Source: Fulvia fulva (taxonomy: Eukaryota; Ascomycota; Dothideomycetes; Mycosphaerellales; Mycosphaerellaceae). Taken from it: a DNA stretch of 64,000 bases. A program made the position numbers and the translations under genes. Under the pieces are notes generated by a model, which was not told the origin of the DNA, ran no database searches, and saw only the letters and a list, made by a program, of their open reading frames with translations. Below, one piece after another: positions 60,269 to 64,000 of this stretch (position 1 is the first letter of the stretch; every line of letters starts with the position of its first letter). The stretch covers positions 2,852,001 through 2,916,000 of the forward strand of contig NC_063014.1 of NCBI RefSeq assembly GCF_020509005.1, read 5' to 3'.

Positions 60269-61985
60269 ACGTGCTTTACTACCGAGCGGGCTATACTACC
60301 GAGCGGGCTATACTACCGAGCGGGCTACTTTTACTAAGAACTATACTACTTCTACTTTAATTACGACGGTATCTTAACACGACAACATCCTATAGAATCG
60401 TTACTAGGAGGACAATTCCTCTTCAGATTCTTTGCTATCTAGCGAGTCTACTTAATAGGTACGTACGTTATGCCCCGACTCGCTATATCGCTTATAGCGT
60501 CGTAGCCTTAGTACTAGCCAAACACTATCTAGCGACTCTCTATTCACTTCCTACCTCCTAGTATCCTCTAGAGGTATCAATCACGACGCCTTATTAAAGG
60601 TTAGAGACCCTCTAGACTAAATGTACTTGCGCTTTCGTGCTTTCCGCTATATAAGGGCCTCGTTAGACTTACGTAGCTTACTAATCCCGCTTCGTATAAG
60701 AGCTATCTAATACGCTATCTCTCTACTCCCTCTCTATTGCCCTATTAAACGACCTTCCTCTTTCTACTACGCCTTTCTAAACCCGTAACGACGCTCTAAG
60801 ACGTAATGACACCTATTATAAACCCTGTCTCGTCGAAGTTATAGGTGTCCTAGTTAAGGATACTATACTTCTCCTTTATATTACGTATAAGTAAGAACTA
60901 CTTCTCGATAACGTCTAGATCTTCTATTAGGGCTCGCTAACGATCGTATCTACGTGTTATACGAACCTTTAGCTCACGATACCGCCTAATAAACCTGTCT
61001 ATCTAATTAAGACTAGCGGGCTTAAGACCCTTCTCTTATAGTAATAAATCGGCTATTACTCGTATACTAGCCTTTAATAGTAGGAAACCTCTAAGATCTA
61101 GCTCGAGTATATACTCAAGTATCACCCTCTCTTCTAGCTCTATAAGCTTCTTCGAATTGGGCTCGTAGTCACCCCGAGGAGGTCGTCTATTCAATCGATA
61201 CCCTAGTGTAGTTCGAGACGCGTCGTATACCTTTATAGTAAGTCGATTCGTGATTATCGCGTCGCGTTTCGTGGCCTAGACAGCTAAGGTCAGTTTGGCC
61301 TTGTTTAAAGACAATGTACGCTATAATAGTAGTTATATAGATAGATAGATAGATGATTCATTTACCTATTATAGTCCCCTCCGGCCTATACGGGTTTATG
61401 TCTAAATATATTGCTATATAAGGTAGGAAACCTGTTCCTAGGTAAAAACCTCCTCTCCTTCTCTAATAGCTTCCTTGCTATAAGTTCTCAGTTTTCCTTC
61501 TATTAGGGTGTACTAGTGTCATAGTAGTTAGCCTCTGACTACCTTATCTACAACCCTAGAGTTGTCCCCCTCTTCCTACTCTCCTCCTCCTTCTTTCTCT
61601 CCTCAATCCATCTCTCTGTTTCCCTAGTAAGAGAGAACTGCTCCAAAAATCCTTAGTAGATGATCTACCTTATAATTCTCTAGAGGTCTCCCTTATTGCT
61701 AATTATAGCTTAGAAGTTTCTGTTCCTTGCCCTTACCCTCTATTCACCTCTCCCTATACTCTATTCTTTATAAACTAGAAGTCTATGTTCGATATTCTAG
61801 GACAGGTAGCCGTATAGGCAACTCTTGTCTTCGATACCTAGGACTTTTCTCTAATGTAGGTATACCCTGACTCCGATGTATTTAGAGCGGAAATAGTAGT
61901 TATATAGCTATATCTATAGAAGTAGTACAGTTCTTAGCAAAAGTAGCCCGCTCGGTAGTATAGCCCGCTTAGTAGTAAAGTACGT
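60269..61985 (-). mobile_element. pogo/Fot1-like DNA transposon with deleted transposase, RIP-damaged
   Basis: Bounded by long inverted repeats, 60269 to about 60350 and about 61930 to 61985, flanked by TA. The repeats share ACGTRCTTTACTA and copies of a 17-bp unit CTACCGAGCGGGCTATA, three on the left and two on the right. Read on the minus strand from about 61290, with stops at former CAG/CAA/CGA codons, are transposase parts. A helix-turn-helix part (RPPRGDYEPNSKKLIELEE), FIRRYRELKVRITRRYDR, and YNFDETGFIIGVITS with the first catalytic Asp are visible. After GNRE the sequence jumps to a C-terminal basic part (RKARKRKYI). The middle with the other two catalytic acids is missing, so this copy was probably non-autonomous. 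Confidence 0.75.
61341..61891 (-). mobile_element. LINE-B-like 3' fragment (LINE C) inserted in the pogo element
   Basis: 551 bp that begins with the same (GATA)n tail as LINE B and continues with matching blocks (CCGGCCTATA, then GGTAAAAACC-like sequence). It is flanked by a 16-bp duplication AATAGTAGTTATATAG at 61325-61340 and 61892-61907. It is therefore a 5'-truncated LINE insertion lying between the transposase start and the right inverted repeat. It retains more TG dinucleotides than its surroundings. Confidence 0.75.
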
Positions 61986-61987
61986 TA

Positions 61988-62092
61988 TATCTATCTATAA
62001 TAGATAAGTATTACTCTTAAAGAGGCTATAGATAACTAATTAGTTACCTAATTCTTAGCGTACGTAGCCTTAAGTTTTAATAATAGGCTATT
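61988..62092. other. Short RIP-like spacer
   Basis: Between the pogo element and the second copia LTR. The five bases CTATT at 62088-62092 would be the target duplication of copia 2, whose partner lies outside the window. Confidence 0.4.
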
Positions 62093-62327
62093 TGTTAAAC
62101 AGGTACGGGTAGATAGTAGCGGAGTGGAGTAAGAGATCAATCTTCAACTGACTAATAGCACGAGCATGCAGCAATATATCAGGAACCAATATGTTGATTG
62201 TGTTGGATGTCTATCTAAGCTAAAGGGGAGAGAAGGTATCTCCCTACAAGCTGAGTCATCGTGAATGCCTCAGGCTGCCAGATCACTTCCTGATTGTTGA
62301 CTCCCTTTGAGATGCTACATCTTAACA
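62093..62327 (-). repeat. 3' LTR of copia 2
   Basis: 235 bp with intact TGTTAA..TTAACA ends, preceded on the minus strand by the purine tract GAGATGAGTGGGAG (62328-62341). The last bases (CGTACCTGTTTAACA) correspond to those of copia 1 (CGTACCTATTTAATA). Confidence 0.88.
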
Positions 62328-62392
62328 CTCCCACTCATCTCGTATGGGAGGTTACAGTCTGCTCACTTCCTGTCAATAGTACTTGGACCTTT

Positions 62393-64000
62393 TTATGACA
62401 GGTTCAGCTGGCTTACAAACCTCTGGAAGTGTGGACCAGTCTTTGGTTTTGTAAACCCGTCTGCAACCATCTCAGAGGTTGGGGTGTACTCAACAGCAAT
62501 AAGCCTCCTCCACCAAAGTTTCCTAACAGCGTTATAGGCAATGTCAATGTGCTTCGACTTGTCATGAACATGTGCATCTTTCACTAGGGTGAGGGCAGCT
62601 TGATTGTCACCTCTTAATTGGACTGGTCTCAAATTTGATACAGTCTCCTGGTTTCCAGTGATTCTTGGTTGATGGGAACAGTCTCCCACTAACTCTGGAC
62701 AATCCATTTCCCTTAGCAGTGAAGCTAGGAATTGGGACTGCTTCGCACATGCATTCATGGCCATGTATTCAGCCTCCATTGTGGATGTTGCTACAGACTT
62801 TTGCTTCTTGCTCATCCAAGAAACTGGTGCCCCACAGAGGAAGAAGACATACCCAAGGATTGAGACTCTGTCTGCTTTGTCCATTGCATAATCAGAATCA
62901 CAGTATCCAATAAGGTGTCCTTTTCCAGACTTTGAGAACTGAAGTCCTAGATCAGGGGATGATCTTAGGTACCTAGTGATCTTCTTCAAAGCCTTCATGT
63001 GGTAGGTGGATGGGTCACTCACAAATGAGCTCATCCTTCCTAGGGCAAAAGCAATGTCTGGCCTTGTGATTGTTGCTGGCCACATCCAAGTACCATTAAT
63101 ACTCTGGTACTCTGCCTTGTCACACCTCTCATCCATGTGGCTTGAAGGTTTGAGGGCCTCATCGCTGTCCATGGGTGAGTGTGTAGGTGCTGCCTTCTCA
63201 TGGTTCATTCCCATCTTGGCTAGGCTGTCCCTAACAAAGTGTCCTTGGTCAAGTTTCAGGATTCCTCTCTTCCTGTCCCTTGTGACTCTCATGCCAAGGA
63301 TCTTTTCAGGTTCACCTAGATCTTTGATCTTGAAGATCTTGCCAAGTTCTCTTTTGAACCAGAGAACATCTGTCAACTTTGGTGCAGCAATTGGAATGTC
63401 ATCCACATGTATAAGGATTATGATCTCCCTCTTCTTATAGATAAGTAGGCATGGGTCCACTTCTGACTGTGTGAATCCAATCTCTCTGAGCTTTGACACA
63501 CAGAGTTGATTCCAATCTCTAGCTGCTTGCTTAAGTCCATACAAGCTTTTGAGGATTTTGAACACCATGTTTGGTGGAAGCTCAACTCCTGGTGGTGGTA
63601 ACATGAAGATGTCTTCATGGAGGGTGCTTTCTGTGAATGCATTGTTCACATCCACTTGGTGAAGATGAAGATCCTTCTTACACACAATAGCCATAAACAC
63701 CCTAAGGGTGTCCTGTCTTACTGTAGGTGCAAATGTCTCCATAAAGTCAACACCAAACTTCTGTGAGAAGCCCCTTGCAACTAGTCTAGCCTTGAACTTT
63801 TCAATAGCTCCACTAATGCTTCTCTTAATATCAAAGACCCATCTTGATGTAACCAGATTTGCTCCTTTTGGTGGAACAGAATTTTCCCAGGTGTTGTTAC
63901 TCTGTAGAGCATCTAGTTCCTTTTGGATTGCTTCCTTCCAAAGATGTCCCCATTTCTTGTCATTCACAGCATCCTTGTAGGATTTTGGAATTGGGACCTC
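62393..64000 (-). CDS. copia polyprotein, reverse transcriptase-RNase H part (5' end outside window)
   Basis: Open from the window edge to a stop at 62393, about 535 residues, no stops. It starts in the linker before RT (EVPIPKSYKDAVNDKKWGHL). RT motifs are WVFDIKRSISGAIEKFKARL, TFAPTVRQDTLRVFMAIV, VDVNNAFTESTLHEDIF, SLYGLKQAARDWNQL and LIHVDDIPIA, with the catalytic Asp pair. RNase H follows: GYCDSDYAMDK, STMEAEYMAM, RGDNQAALTLVKD and HVHDKSKHIDI. It ends VADGFTKPKTGPHFQRF. All key residues are in place, so this part could be active. Gag, protease and integrase should lie beyond base 64000. Confidence 0.93.
   Translation of the reverse strand, partial: EVPIPKSYKDAVNDKKWGHLWKEAIQKELDALQSNNTWENSVPPKGANLVTSRWVFDIKRSISGAIEKFKARLVARGFSQKFGVDFMETFAPTVRQDTLRVFMAIVCKKDLHLHQVDVNNAFTESTLHEDIFMLPPPGVELPPNMVFKILKSLYGLKQAARDWNQLCVSKLREIGFTQSEVDPCLLIYKKREIIILIHVDDIPIAAPKLTDVLWFKRELGKIFKIKDLGEPEKILGMRVTRDRKRGILKLDQGHFVRDSLAKMGMNHEKAAPTHSPMDSDEALKPSSHMDERCDKAEYQSINGTWMWPATITRPDIAFALGRMSSFVSDPSTYHMKALKKITRYLRSSPDLGLQFSKSGKGHLIGYCDSDYAMDKADRVSILGYVFFLCGAPVSWMSKKQKSVATSTMEAEYMAMNACAKQSQFLASLLREMDCPELVGDCSHQPRITGNQETVSNLRPVQLRGDNQAALTLVKDAHVHDKSKHIDIAYNAVRKLWWRRLIAVEYTPTSEMVADGFTKPKTGPHFQRFVSQLNLS

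Larger units (their letters stand above)
62093..64000 (-). mobile_element. Second copia element (copia 2), 3' part, not RIP-damaged
   Basis: 3' LTR and RT-RNase H end of a Ty1/copia element that continues beyond base 64000. CA and TG dinucleotides are normal here, in sharp contrast with the DNA up to 62092. LTR length and terminal bases match copia 1, but the LTR interior differs, so it is a related family rather than the same one. Confidence 0.9.

Noticed and set aside
43440..62092. Low-quality sequence or a CRISPR-like array as cause of the odd composition
   Set aside because: Target duplications, paired LTRs and ordered transposon motifs are all coherent, and there are no regular spacer-repeat units; RIP explains the pattern.
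62307..63440. Several plus-strand frames over copia 2
   Set aside because: Shadows of the minus-strand RT-RNase H gene.

Overview
The window is filamentous ascomycete DNA (Pezizomycotina). Short introns of about 50-56 nt with GTRNGT donors, CTRAC/CTGAC branch sites and YAG acceptors, Zn2Cys6 and C2H2 regulators, a BRO1-type ESCRT protein and transposons damaged in the style of repeat-induced point mutation (RIP) all fit this. A dothideomycete is my best guess from the flavour of the proteins, but that is inference.

Layout. 0-8 kb: the 3' end of a fatty acid desaturase gene, a hypothetical gene, BRO1 (endosomal sorting) and mitochondrial DnaJ (MDJ1). 8-17.7 kb: a coherent sugar-use block with an intracellular GH32 beta-fructosidase, an alpha-glucoside/maltose-type MFS transporter, a Zn2Cys6 regulator and a GH13 alpha-glucosidase. 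In this block the transporter carries an in-frame stop and two frameshifts and the regulator one frameshift, while both hydrolases are open. 17.7-24 kb: PWP1 (ribosome biogenesis), a Ctr copper transporter, a zinc-finger-like unknown, RPP1/RPP30 (RNase P/MRP) and an ankyrin protein. 24-32 kb: three tandem same-strand C2H2 zinc-finger genes. 34-41.5 kb: an amino acid permease with one in-frame stop, an RraA-family enzyme, cytosolic alanyl-tRNA synthetase, and a conserved acidic fungal protein transcribed divergently from it. 42.3-43.2 kb: a secreted glycoside hydrolase pseudogene cut off where the transposon block begins.

43.4-62.1 kb is a nest of RIP-damaged transposons with almost no open frame and with CpA and TpG nearly gone. 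A plus-strand Tad1-like LINE is interrupted by a complete Ty1/copia element (234-bp LTRs, 5-bp target duplication) and by a minus-strand LINE (11-bp target duplication). Next to it lies a pogo/Fot1-like DNA transposon with long terminal inverted repeats, a transposase lacking its middle, and a 0.55-kb LINE tail inserted in it (16-bp duplication). From 62.1 kb to the window end a second copia element with a clean LTR and a fully open RT-RNase H frame runs off the edge, so it appears to have escaped the RIP that destroyed its neighbours.

Housekeeping genes here (BRO1, MDJ1, PWP1, RPP1, alanyl-tRNA synthetase) are intact over roughly 10 kb of coding sequence. The breaks all fall in nutrient uptake, sugar regulation and secreted hydrolase genes. 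That is easier to explain by real decay of dispensable metabolism than by random sequencing error, though several breaks are single missing G/C bases and need read-level checking.
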